This document shows positions 8,764-17,311 of a DNA stretch of 64,000 nucleotides, piece by piece. Numbering within the stretch: the first letter of the stretch is position 1; every line of letters starts with the position of its first letter. The notes below the pieces were generated by a model. It was not told the DNA's origin. It worked only from the letters and a program-made list of their open reading frames with translations, and did not search any database. The position numbers and the translations under genes were made by a program. Source of the stretch: Candidatus Faecousia excrementipullorum (GTDB taxonomy: Bacteria > Bacillota > Clostridia > Oscillospirales > Oscillospiraceae); contig DVGG01000017.1 of NCBI GenBank assembly GCA_018712825.1, positions 1 through 64,000 on the forward strand, given 5' to 3'.

Positions 8764-9942
8764 TCAGACCAGCTCCGGGCCACGGGTGATGGAGAGTTTC
8801 AGAAGAACCGGAGTCACCAGGGCCGAGGCGATGACGCTCAGGACGATGGCAGGGAGGATGGCCGGGTCGATCATGCCGGCGGCAATGCCCTTCTGGGCCA
8901 CCATCAGGGCCACTTCGCTCCGGGCCACCATGCCGATGCCCACCACCAATGCCTGGTGGTTGCTCATGCGGCAGAGCTTTCCACCCAGGCCGCAGCCGAT
9001 AATCTTGGAGATCACCGCCGCCACCACCAGCAGCAGGGCAAACACCAGAATCTCCGTGTTCATGGTGGTGAGGTTGGTTTTCATGCCCACGCTGGCAAAG
9101 AACACCGGGGTGAACACCATGTAGGAGGTGACGGTGAACTTCTTTGCCACGAACTTCCGGGACTTGGTTACGTTGCAGAGAATCAGGCCTGCAAAGTAGG
9201 CGCCGGTGATGTCCGCCACCCCGAAGAGCGCCTCGGCGCAGTAGGCCATAATCAGGCAGAAGGCCAAAGCCCACACCGCCACCCGGCGGCTGTGCCAGTG
9301 CTCCTCAGAGATGAACTTGAAGAGCTTCTGCACCACAAAGCCCACGGCGAAGGTAAAGACGAAGAACAATGCGATTTTCCCCATCACCAGCAGGGGGTTC
9401 TCCCCACCGGAGCTGAGGCCGCTGAGGATGGACAGCACCACGATGCCCAGAATGTCGTCAATCAGGGCGGCGCTTAGAAGGGTGGTGCCGGTTTTGGTTT
9501 TCAGCTTGCCCATTTCGTTGAGGGTCTCCACGGTGATGGACACGGAGGTGGCGGCGAACACGCAGCCCACGAAGGCCGCCTTCAGAATGTCATAGGCGCT
9601 GGCCCCCTGGGAGAAGAACAGGAAGTACAGTCCGCCGCAGAGGATGAGGGGCACAAACACACCGGTACAGGCAATCACAAAGGCCTGCTTGCCGGTCTGC
9701 TTCACCTCCTGCAAGTCCGTATCGATGCCGGCGGTAAACATGAGCATAATCACGCCGATTTCTGCGGTTTTGGTCAAAAAGTCCGTGCTTTCCAGCACCC
9801 CGATTCCGCTGGGCCCCAGGATAATGCCTGCAAGCAGGGCACCTACCACCTGGGGCATATGAATCTTCTCCGTGGCCAGGCCGAACACCTTGGTGGACAG
9901 CAAAATCAGAGCCAGAAGAAGCAAATAGGTATAAGATTCCAT
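8764..9942 (-). CDS. Cation:proton antiporter (CPA2/KefB-like)
   Basis: Na/H exchanger pattern (PQVVGALLAGIILGPSGIG; FFASVGMKTNL), ~11-12 TM. Confidence 0.88.
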   Translation of the reverse strand: MESYTYLLLLALILLSTKVFGLATEKIHMPQVVGALLAGIILGPSGIGVLESTDFLTKTAEIGVIMLMFTAGIDTDLQEVKQTGKQAFVIACTGVFVPLILCGGLYFLFFSQGASAYDILKAAFVGCVFAATSVSITVETLNEMGKLKTKTGTTLLSAALIDDILGIVVLSILSGLSSGGENPLLVMGKIALFFVFTFAVGFVVQKLFKFISEEHWHSRRVAVWALAFCLIMAYCAEALFGVADITGAYFAGLILCNVTKSRKFVAKKFTVTSYMVFTPVFFASVGMKTNLTTMNTEILVFALLLVVAAVISKIIGCGLGGKLCRMSNHQALVVGIGMVARSEVALMVAQKGIAAGMIDPAILPAIVLSVIASALVTPVLLKLSITRGPELV

Positions 9943-10050
9943 AAATTGCCTCCCAATTTCTACCTAAAATTTAAATCCTTACTGATTATAGCACTCCCCC
10001 CATGGGTGTCAAGAGAAAATCCAAGCCTTTATGCAAAATACAAGCGAAAA

Positions 10051-10093
10051 ATACAAACGCCGCTCCGGGTGAGGTCCGGAGCGGCGTTTGTAT
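10051..10093. repeat. 18-bp perfect hairpin upstream of the antiporter gene
   Basis: atacaaacgccgctccgg-gtgaggt-ccggagcggcgtttgtat. Confidence 0.85.
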
Positions 10094-10284
10094 ATAGGAA
10101 GGAAAACAAATCAAAATGAAGAGTATCTTATTCAGATCGAGGAATTCTGTGTTTCTTTTCTTTGTCCCTATTATAGCGACAAATGTCCGCCAAATCAACC
10201 CCTTTTCCCCCTATTTTGCCACTTTCTGCCTTTTATCTATATTAACCCCTTAACCGTTAAGTAAATTTAGGTAAATGATATAAA

Positions 10285-10318
10285 ATGCCGCCGGAAGGGG
10301 TTTTCCTTCCGGCGGCTT
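10285..10318 (-). terminator. Terminator of the polyamine operon
   Basis: gccgccggaaggggttttccttccggcggc stem-loop immediately 3' of the last gene. Confidence 0.75.
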
Positions 10319-10332
10319 GTATACAGAGAATC

Positions 10333-11514
10333 TTACAGACGCATTTTGAAATCCCGGTAGCCGAAGTCCGTCAGCTGCTGAAGCTCTCCGTCTACCCTTC
10401 TGCGGTAGATGTTGGGCAGGGGCATACCGTTGAAAGTATTGTTCTTGCAGGTGGTGTAAATCGCCATATCCCCGAACACCAGGATGTCCCCTTCCTGAAG
10501 CTCCCGGGAGAAGGAATAGTCCCCAATCACATCTCCTGCCAGGCAGGTAGGCCCTGCCAGACGGTAGGTGTGCTGCAGCTTTCCCGGCTCGGATGCCTGG
10601 TACAAAGGGGGGGTGTAGGGCATTTCAATCACATCCGGCATATGGCAGGCGGCGCTGGTGTCCAGAATGGCGATTTTGGTATCCCCATTGGTCACAATAT
10701 CCAGCACCCGGCTCACCAGGTACCCGGCGTTGAGAGCCACCGCCTCTCCCGGCTCCAGGTACACCTCCACATCCCAAAGGCTCTGGGCCTTGGAGATGCT
10801 GCCTTCCAGGGTAGCCATGTCATAGCCCGGGCGGGTAATGTGGTGACCGCCCCCCATGTTCAGCCATTTCATCCGGGGCAGCACATCTCCGAAGCCCTTT
10901 TCCACCGCTTCCAAGGTGGCGGCCAGATCCGGGGAATCCTGCTCGCACAGGGTGTGAAAATGGAGGCCGTCCAGCAGTTCCAGAAGCTCCGGAGTCATGT
11001 CTTTGTCCCAAACCTCCCGGGTCACCCCCATACGGCTGCCGGGGGCGCAGGGGTCGTAGATGGCGTGACCCTCCTGGGTGGAGTGCTGGGGGTTAATCCG
11101 CAGCCCCAGGCTCTTGCCAGCCTCCTTTCCCATTTTGCCGAATTTCTTCAGCTGGGAAATGGAGTTGAACACAATATGGTCGGCGTATTGAAGAAGCTCC
11201 CGGAAGTCGGCCTCCCGGTAGGCGGCGCAGAACACATGGACTTCTTTATCCGGCATTTCCTCCCGGCCCAGCCTGGCCTCAAACAGGCCGCTGGCCTCGG
11301 TGCCGGCAAGGTACTTACCCACAAGGGGATAGCACTTGTAGTTGGAAAAGGCCTTCTGGGCCAGCAGCACCTTACAGCCGGTGCGCTCCATAAGGCCGGC
11401 AAGAATCCGGCAGTTTTCCTCCAGCTGGGCTTCCTCCAGAACATAGGCAGGGCTGGGAAGGCTTGCAAATTCCTCCGGGCTTTTCACCCGGGCAAAGGCA
11501 GGTCTTGTCTCCAT
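10333..11514 (-). CDS. nspC: Carboxynorspermidine decarboxylase
   Basis: PLP alanine-racemase-fold decarboxylase (LAQKAFSNY, GGGHHITRPGYD, DTSAACHMPDVIEMP); next to carboxynorspermidine dehydrogenase. Confidence 0.9.
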   Translation of the reverse strand: METRPAFARVKSPEEFASLPSPAYVLEEAQLEENCRILAGLMERTGCKVLLAQKAFSNYKCYPLVGKYLAGTEASGLFEARLGREEMPDKEVHVFCAAYREADFRELLQYADHIVFNSISQLKKFGKMGKEAGKSLGLRINPQHSTQEGHAIYDPCAPGSRMGVTREVWDKDMTPELLELLDGLHFHTLCEQDSPDLAATLEAVEKGFGDVLPRMKWLNMGGGHHITRPGYDMATLEGSISKAQSLWDVEVYLEPGEAVALNAGYLVSRVLDIVTNGDTKIAILDTSAACHMPDVIEMPYTPPLYQASEPGKLQHTYRLAGPTCLAGDVIGDYSFSRELQEGDILVFGDMAIYTTCKNNTFNGMPLPNIYRRRVDGELQQLTDFGYRDFKMRL

Positions 11515-12779
11515 CAGGGCACCAGCACCGGGTCAAAGTTCTCCTGCCGGGGCAGGCCGTACTTATCCAGGGCATCCAGGAAGGGATCGGGGTCGAACTC
11601 CTCCACGGTGTGAACGCCGGGCTTGTTCCACTTGCCGGTAAGGAGCATCAGAGCGCCGCACATGGCAGGTACGCCGGTGGTGTAGCTGATGGCCTGGCTC
11701 TTGACCTCCTTGTAGCACGCCTGGTGGTCGCATACATTGTAGATATAGTAGGTTTTCTCCTTGCCGTCCTTCTTGCCGGTGAAGATGCAGCCGATGTTGG
11801 TCTTGCCGTGGGTACGGGGGCCCAGGCTGGCAGGATCCGGCAGGAGGGCTTTCAGGAACTTGATGGGCACAATCTCGTGACCCTCGAACTGGATGGGGGT
11901 GGTGGAGAGCATACCCACGTTCTCCAGACACTTCATGTGGGTCAGGTAGCTCTGACCGAAGGTCATAAAGAAGCGAATCCGCTTCACCTCGGGAATATTC
12001 TCTGCCAGGGACTCAATCTCCTCGTGGTGCAGCAGGTACATATCCTTCTGACCCACAGCGTCGAAATCATACTCCCGCTTGATGGACATGGCGGGAATCT
12101 CCACCCAGTGACCGTCCTCCCAGTAGCTGCCGGGGGCGGACACCTCCCGCAGGTTTACCTCCGGGTTGAAGTTGGTGGCAAAGGGATAGCCGTGGTCGCC
12201 GCCGTTGCAGTCTAAGATATCGATGGTGTCGATGGTGTCAAACTGGTGCTTCTTGGCGTAGGCGCAGTAAGCCTGGGTCACGCCGGGGTCAAAGCCGCAG
12301 CCAAGCAAAGCCACCAGACCGGCCTTCTCGAACTTCTCCCGGTAAGCCCACTGCCAGGAGTAGTCAAAGTAGGCAGAAAAGCCCTTCTCCTCGCAGCGCT
12401 TCTCGTAAATCTCCCGCCAGGCAGGATCGTCCGTGTCCTCCGGCTCATAGTTGGCAGTATCCATATAGTTGACGCCGCACTCCAGGCAGGCATCCATAAT
12501 GGTCAAATCCTGATAAGGCAGGGCAATGTTCATCACCAGGTCGGGCTGGTAGCGCTTAATCAGGTCAATCACCTGGTTCACATCGTCGGCGTCCACCTGG
12601 GCGGTGGTGATCCGGGTAGCGGTCTTACCCGCCAGTTCCTGAGCCAGGGCGTCGCACTTTGCCTTGGTGCGGCTGGCGATACAGAGGTCGGTGAACACCT
12701 CGCTCACCTGGCAGCACTTCTGAATTGCCACGGAAGCCACGCCGCCGCAGCCGATTACCAATACTTTACTCATAGCCAA
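11514..12779 (-). CDS. Carboxynorspermidine/saccharopine dehydrogenase family protein
   Basis: N-terminal Rossmann VLVIGCGGVASVA; saccharopine dehydrogenase family; overlaps nspC start. Confidence 0.9.
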   Translation of the reverse strand: MAMSKVLVIGCGGVASVAIQKCCQVSEVFTDLCIASRTKAKCDALAQELAGKTATRITTAQVDADDVNQVIDLIKRYQPDLVMNIALPYQDLTIMDACLECGVNYMDTANYEPEDTDDPAWREIYEKRCEEKGFSAYFDYSWQWAYREKFEKAGLVALLGCGFDPGVTQAYCAYAKKHQFDTIDTIDILDCNGGDHGYPFATNFNPEVNLREVSAPGSYWEDGHWVEIPAMSIKREYDFDAVGQKDMYLLHHEEIESLAENIPEVKRIRFFMTFGQSYLTHMKCLENVGMLSTTPIQFEGHEIVPIKFLKALLPDPASLGPRTHGKTNIGCIFTGKKDGKEKTYYIYNVCDHQACYKEVKSQAISYTTGVPAMCGALMLLTGKWNKPGVHTVEEFDPDPFLDALDKYGLPRQENFDPVLVP

Positions 12780-12792
12780 ATCTCCTTTATGG

Positions 12793-13653
12793 TTATTTGT
12801 ATAATGCCAGAATCAGTTCCCGCAGCACCTTGCAGGCCATGGCGGTGGATACGCCGCTGGCATCCAGCATAGGGGCCAGCTCGTTTACGTCCGCTCCCAC
12901 CACATTTGTCTTTGCCACAGTCCGGATGGCAGCCAGAAGCTGCAGGAAGGTCACGCCGCCGGCTTCCGGGGTGCCGGTGCCGGGGAAGGCGGAGGGGTCT
13001 AAGCAGTCTAAGTCAATGGTGAAGTACACCGGGGTTTTTGCCTCAGCCAGCCGGGAACAGAGTTCTTCCAGGCCGGAAAAGTCAAACTTGTGCATCTGCG
13101 TGTGGGCATCGGCAAACCGGAACTCCTCCCGGTCGCCGCTGCGGATGCAGAACTGGTGGATTCTTCCGTCCCCTAAGATGTCGTGGCACCGGCGGATGAC
13201 ACAGGCGTGGCTAAGCTCCGCCCCCAGGTAATCCTGGCGCAAATCCGCATGGGCATCAAAGTGGATGATATGAAGGTCGGGGTACTTTTCCGCCACCGCC
13301 CGGACAGCGCCCAGGGTTACCAAATGCTCGCCGCCAATCAGCAGGGGAAGCTTTCCATCCTCCAGGATGGTCTGGGCTCTTTCGGTAATATCCTGCAAAG
13401 CCGCCTCGGCGCTTCCGAAGCACAGCTCCAGGTCGCCGCTGTCAAAAACAGCGCAGTCCATCAGGTCTTTGTCCTGGTAGGGGCTGTAGGTTTCGATGCC
13501 GAAGCTTTCGTGCCGCATGGCGGCGGAGCCGAACCGGGCGCCGGGGCGGAAGCTGGTGGTGGAGTCAAAGGGAGCGCCGAAGAGGACGATTTTTGCCTCC
13601 TCATAAGGGGCATCGCAGGCGATAAAGGTTTCTACATTGGAAGATAACATCAT
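12793..13653 (-). CDS. speB: Agmatinase
   Basis: Ureohydrolase motifs GGEHLVTLG, HFDAHADLR, DLDCLDPSAFPGTGTPEAGG. Confidence 0.93.
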   Translation of the reverse strand: MMLSSNVETFIACDAPYEEAKIVLFGAPFDSTTSFRPGARFGSAAMRHESFGIETYSPYQDKDLMDCAVFDSGDLELCFGSAEAALQDITERAQTILEDGKLPLLIGGEHLVTLGAVRAVAEKYPDLHIIHFDAHADLRQDYLGAELSHACVIRRCHDILGDGRIHQFCIRSGDREEFRFADAHTQMHKFDFSGLEELCSRLAEAKTPVYFTIDLDCLDPSAFPGTGTPEAGGVTFLQLLAAIRTVAKTNVVGADVNELAPMLDASGVSTAMACKVLRELILALYK

Positions 13654-14501
13654 TCCACCTCCTGGAGCATCTTCTCCAGAAACGCCGGCAGGTAAAAGGC
13701 GCCTACATGGAGCTTGGTGGTGTAGTATTTGGTTCCCAGATTGAGGGACAGCCACTTTTCGGCGTCCAGATCGTCAATGGGATGGTACTTCTTGCTGGCA
13801 AAGCCAAAGAGCCAGTAGCCGGCGGCGTAGGTGGGGATATGGGCCTGGTACACCCGGCTGATGGGGAAGGTGGTGACGATGCGCATATGGCTGCGCTTCA
13901 TGGCCTCCGCATCGTGGCTGTAGAAGGGGCTGCCCTGCTGGTTTACCATAATCCCGTCCTCCCGGAGGGCGTTATAGCAAATGCCGTAAAACTCCCGGGT
14001 AAAGTAGCCCTCCGAGGGGCCGAAGGGGTCGGTGGAGTCCACGATAATCAAATCGTACTGGTTGGTGCACCGGCGGATATACCGCAGGGCGTTGTCGTAG
14101 TAGATATGCACCCGGCTGTCGTTTAACCGGCTGGCGTTTTCCGGCAGGTAGGTGCGGCAGGCATCCACCACGTCCGGGTCCATTTCCACCAGGTCAATCC
14201 GCTTCACCTGGTCGTATCTTGCCAGCTCTCTTACCACGCCGCCGTCACCGGCGCCGATGACCAGCACATCCTCAATATGGGGATGGACTGCCATGGGCAC
14301 GTGGGTGATCATCTCGTCGTAGATGAATTCGTCCCGCTCCGTCAGCATCACGTTGCCGTCCAGAGCCAGCACCTTGCCGAATTCCGGGGTCTCGAAAATA
14401 TCAATCTGCTGATACTCGCTTTTCTTGGAGTAGTAGTGCCGGGTCACCCGCATGGAGTGCTTCACGTCCGGGGTGTGAAATTCGCTGAACCAAAGTTCCA
14501 T
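13650..14501 (-). CDS. speE: Polyamine aminopropyltransferase (spermidine synthase)
   Basis: VLVIGAGDGGVVRELARY, YDLIIVDSTDPFGP. Confidence 0.93.
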   Translation of the reverse strand: MELWFSEFHTPDVKHSMRVTRHYYSKKSEYQQIDIFETPEFGKVLALDGNVMLTERDEFIYDEMITHVPMAVHPHIEDVLVIGAGDGGVVRELARYDQVKRIDLVEMDPDVVDACRTYLPENASRLNDSRVHIYYDNALRYIRRCTNQYDLIIVDSTDPFGPSEGYFTREFYGICYNALREDGIMVNQQGSPFYSHDAEAMKRSHMRIVTTFPISRVYQAHIPTYAAGYWLFGFASKKYHPIDDLDAEKWLSLNLGTKYYTTKLHVGAFYLPAFLEKMLQEVE

Positions 14502-14513
14502 AAGAAAGCCTCC

Positions 14514-15974
14514 TTACACCAGCACGTTCAGGTGGAGAATATCCGGGTCCTCCGGGCCGGTCATGGAGCAGCCCTTTTCCTTGGCGTAGAGGATGTAGTC
14601 CAGAATATCCTTGGTAATCCGCTCGCCGGGAGCCAGAATGGGGATTCCGGGGGGATAGCACATAACAAACTCGCTGCAGACCCGGCCCACGCTCTCCAGG
14701 AGGGGCAGGCTCTCCTTCTGGGCGTAGAAGGCCTCCTGGGGGCTGGCCACCACCTCCGGGTCGATGTACTCCTGATTCAGAAGCCCGGAGCCGTCCTTCT
14801 GGTACCGGCGGCGAATCTCCGCCAGGGCGCTTACCAGCCGCTCCAGCTCCTGGGGACGGTCGCCGATGGAAAGATAGGCAAGGATGTTGCCAATGTCGCC
14901 GAACTCAATCTGAATGTCATACTCATCCCGCAGGATGTCGTACACCTCAATGCCAGCCAGGCCAATGTCCCGGGTGTGGATGCTGAGCTTGGTGGGGTCA
15001 AAGTCAAAGACGGAGTTGCCGTTGATCAGCTCCCGGCCGAAGGCATAGTAGCCCCCGATTTCGTTGATTTCCTCCCGGGCGTAGTCTGCCATGGCGGAAA
15101 CCTTGGCGAACACCTCCCGGCCCCGCTGGGCCAGGTTCCGGCGGCTGATGTCCAGGCTGGACATGAGCAGGTAGCTGCCGGAGGTGGTCTGGGTGAGGTT
15201 GATAATCTGCCGCACATACCGGGGGTTGATCTTCTCTCCCACCAGCAGCAAGCTGGACTGGGTCAGGCTGCCGCCGCTTTTGTGCATGGACACGGAGGCC
15301 ATATCCGCCCCTGCCTCCATGGCAGAGACCGGCATCCCGTCCCCAAAGTAGAAGTGGGTGCCGTGGGCCTCGTCCGCCAGGCAGTACATTCCGGCCTTGT
15401 GAGCCATCTTCACAATGGCCCGCAGGTCGCTGCACACGCCGTAGTAGGTGGGGTTGTTCACCAGCACCGCCACGGCGTCGGGATGCTCCGCAATGGCCTT
15501 TTCCACCTGCTCCCGGCGCATACCAAGAGAGATACCCAGCCGGGGGTCTACCTCGGGGTTTACATAAACCGGGATAGCGCCGCAGAGCACCAATGCATTG
15601 ATCACGCTTCTGTGGACGTTCCGGGGGAGAATGATTTTATCCCCCCGCTTGCAGGTGGAGAGCACCATGCTCTGGACAGAGCTGGTGGTGCCGCCCACCA
15701 TCAGAAAGGCTGCGGCAGCGCCGAAGGCCTCCGCCGCCAGCTCCTCCGCCTCCCGGATAACCGAAATGGGATGACACAGGTTATCCAGGGGCTTCATGCT
15801 GTTCACATCCACCGCCACGCACTGCTGCCCCAGAAAGGCGGTCAGCTCCGGGTTGCCCCGGCCGTGCTTGTGCCCGGGCACATCAAAGGGCACCACCCGC
15901 ATCTCCCGGAACCGCTGGAGCGCCTCGTAAATGGGGGCACGGTTCTGGTCCAGATAAGTCTTTTTTTCTTCCAT
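14514..15974 (-). CDS. speA: Arginine/lysine/ornithine decarboxylase, aspartate-aminotransferase-fold type
   Basis: DEAHGTHFYF, SMHKSGGSLTQSS PLP-lysine motif, PPGIPILAPGE; start at MEEKKTYLDQNRAPIYEAL. Confidence 0.9.
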   Translation of the reverse strand: MEEKKTYLDQNRAPIYEALQRFREMRVVPFDVPGHKHGRGNPELTAFLGQQCVAVDVNSMKPLDNLCHPISVIREAEELAAEAFGAAAAFLMVGGTTSSVQSMVLSTCKRGDKIILPRNVHRSVINALVLCGAIPVYVNPEVDPRLGISLGMRREQVEKAIAEHPDAVAVLVNNPTYYGVCSDLRAIVKMAHKAGMYCLADEAHGTHFYFGDGMPVSAMEAGADMASVSMHKSGGSLTQSSLLLVGEKINPRYVRQIINLTQTTSGSYLLMSSLDISRRNLAQRGREVFAKVSAMADYAREEINEIGGYYAFGRELINGNSVFDFDPTKLSIHTRDIGLAGIEVYDILRDEYDIQIEFGDIGNILAYLSIGDRPQELERLVSALAEIRRRYQKDGSGLLNQEYIDPEVVASPQEAFYAQKESLPLLESVGRVCSEFVMCYPPGIPILAPGERITKDILDYILYAKEKGCSMTGPEDPDILHLNVLV

Positions 15975-15995
15975 ATCACACCTCACCAAAGAAAA

Positions 15996-16025
15996 AACGC
16001 AGGCTGCAACAACACAACCTGCGAA
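15996..16025 (-). terminator. Intrinsic terminator in the speA leader, ~20-30 nt before the start codon
   Basis: Minus strand CGCAGGTTGTGTTGTTGCAGCCTGCGTTTTTT. Confidence 0.7.
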
Positions 16026-16084
16026 AAAATCCCATAGCGCACAGGATACCCCGGGCGCACCCGGAGCGAAAATCCCATATGCAA

Positions 16085-16317
16085 AAACACAGAGTCTATA
16101 TAGCAACAATACTTTTACTACTCTTTATTGACTGTTTCACAAGTTTGCGCAGGAACGCATTTCGGTTATGAAGTAACCAACTTATAAAATAGAGCAAACG
16201 CCCAATCAACAAAGGCGGCAAGCCGCCAACGGCAGGACTGTCCGTATGGCTTAACCTCCCGGAAGGAGGCGGTCCCGTAAAAATCGCTTGGAAAGACTCT
16301 ATGGGGAGACATATTCC
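16085..16317 (-). ncRNA. Candidate large structured RNA upstream of speA (class unknown)
   Basis: 10-bp closing stem CAUAGAGUCU(16294-16303)/AGACUCUGUG(16088-16097), with internal hairpins 16255-16269, 16229-16245, 16214-16227, 16164-16178 and 16145-16158; strong promoter just upstream. Confidence 0.5.
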
Positions 16318-16323
16318 GATTAA

Positions 16324-16354
16324 AATATAGCATAAACGGTCGTACTTTGTCAAG
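16324..16354 (-). promoter_or_regulatory. Sigma-A promoter with extended -10
   Basis: Minus strand TTGACA - spacer 18-19 nt - TGC TATATT. Confidence 0.7.
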
Positions 16355-16461
16355 CAAGCGGGGCACATTCAAAAATTTTCTTTCGTTGACATTCTCCCGG
16401 GTTTATGATACCCTGAAAGTAACCGGCAGATTCCCCGATTTTCCCTTTTTTGGAGGTTATT

Positions 16462-16821
16462 ATGGTCGATTATCTTATGAAGCACAAGGGTCTGAGCATC
16501 GCCATTCTGGCGCTGTGCCTGCTCGTTGTGGTGGTATGTATGTTCTTTATGCAGCAGGGTCAGGAGGTGACCGCCAAGGCGGAGTTTGAGGCCATCGTGC
16601 TGGAAAACGACACCCAGCTTCTGGTGGAACCGGTGGAAGGCAGTCCCGAGCGGAACTCCAGCGACCAGATTGTCCTGCACCTGCCCCAGGCCCTGGACAC
16701 CCTCCAGCCCGGCGACCGGATTATCATCGGCTACGACGGCGTAATCGCCGAGTCCTACCCCGCCCAGATTTTCAACGTGGTCTATATCAAACGGGCCGCT
16801 GAGACCCCCGAAACCACATAA
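16462..16821 (+). CDS. Small membrane-anchored protein of unknown function
   Basis: N-terminal TM helix then soluble beta-rich domain; RBS ggagg. Confidence 0.75.
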   Translation: MVDYLMKHKGLSIAILALCLLVVVVCMFFMQQGQEVTAKAEFEAIVLENDTQLLVEPVEGSPERNSSDQIVLHLPQALDTLQPGDRIIIGYDGVIAESYPAQIFNVVYIKRAAETPETT

Positions 16822-16826
16822 CCAAG

Positions 16827-16858
16827 CCCCCCGGTTTTGCCTTTGGCAAAACCGGGGG
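16827..16858 (+). terminator. Terminator-like hairpin
   Basis: ccccccggttttgccTTTggcaaaaccggggg. Confidence 0.7.
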
Positions 16859-16861
16859 AAT

Positions 16862-17175
16862 TTCCCATGCTTTCAGGTTTCCACATGGGTTTGTGCTTTC
16901 AGAAAGTGCCTGCCGTGCAATCCCTCAGTCAAAAATCAAAGATTTTTGCCAGCTCCCTTTCACAAGGGAGCCTTGCGGGCAGTGCCCGCTGACAATTTCG
17001 CACGGCGGCTTTCTGCGATTCGTTACTTCCCTGACCCGCCCGGTATCGGCGGCTTGCCGCCGAACTTATTCACTATTCACTCTTCACTATTCTCTAAATC
17101 CGCCCGGTATCGTTACTGCGGTGGAAATAGACGCACGAACCAAAGCCCCCTTGCCAAAGGGGGCTTTGGTGTGTT
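16862..17175 (+). repeat. Mosaic intergenic repeat island (D-A-B'-heptads-C truncated)
   Basis: A module with AAAAATC/GATTTTT stem at 16917-16978; heptads 'ttcacta' ~17065-17099. Confidence 0.85.
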
Positions 17176-17311
17176 TTCCCTCCGGGAATTCTGAAAAAAG
17201 GGTTGCTTTTGCAGTCCGGGCAGATTATAATAGAGCCGTAATTGTAAATAATCTTTGAATTATTTTCAGTGATTCCGGCAGAGCCTGCCGGGAAATAAAA
17301 AAAGGGAGGAT

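Noticed and set aside
14277-16037. 586-aa plus-strand ORF opposite speA
   Set aside because: Antisense shadow; no domain features.
16096-16368. 90-aa ORF in the speA leader
   Set aside because: Overlaps several strong hairpins and the promoter -35/-10; better explained as structured RNA than protein.
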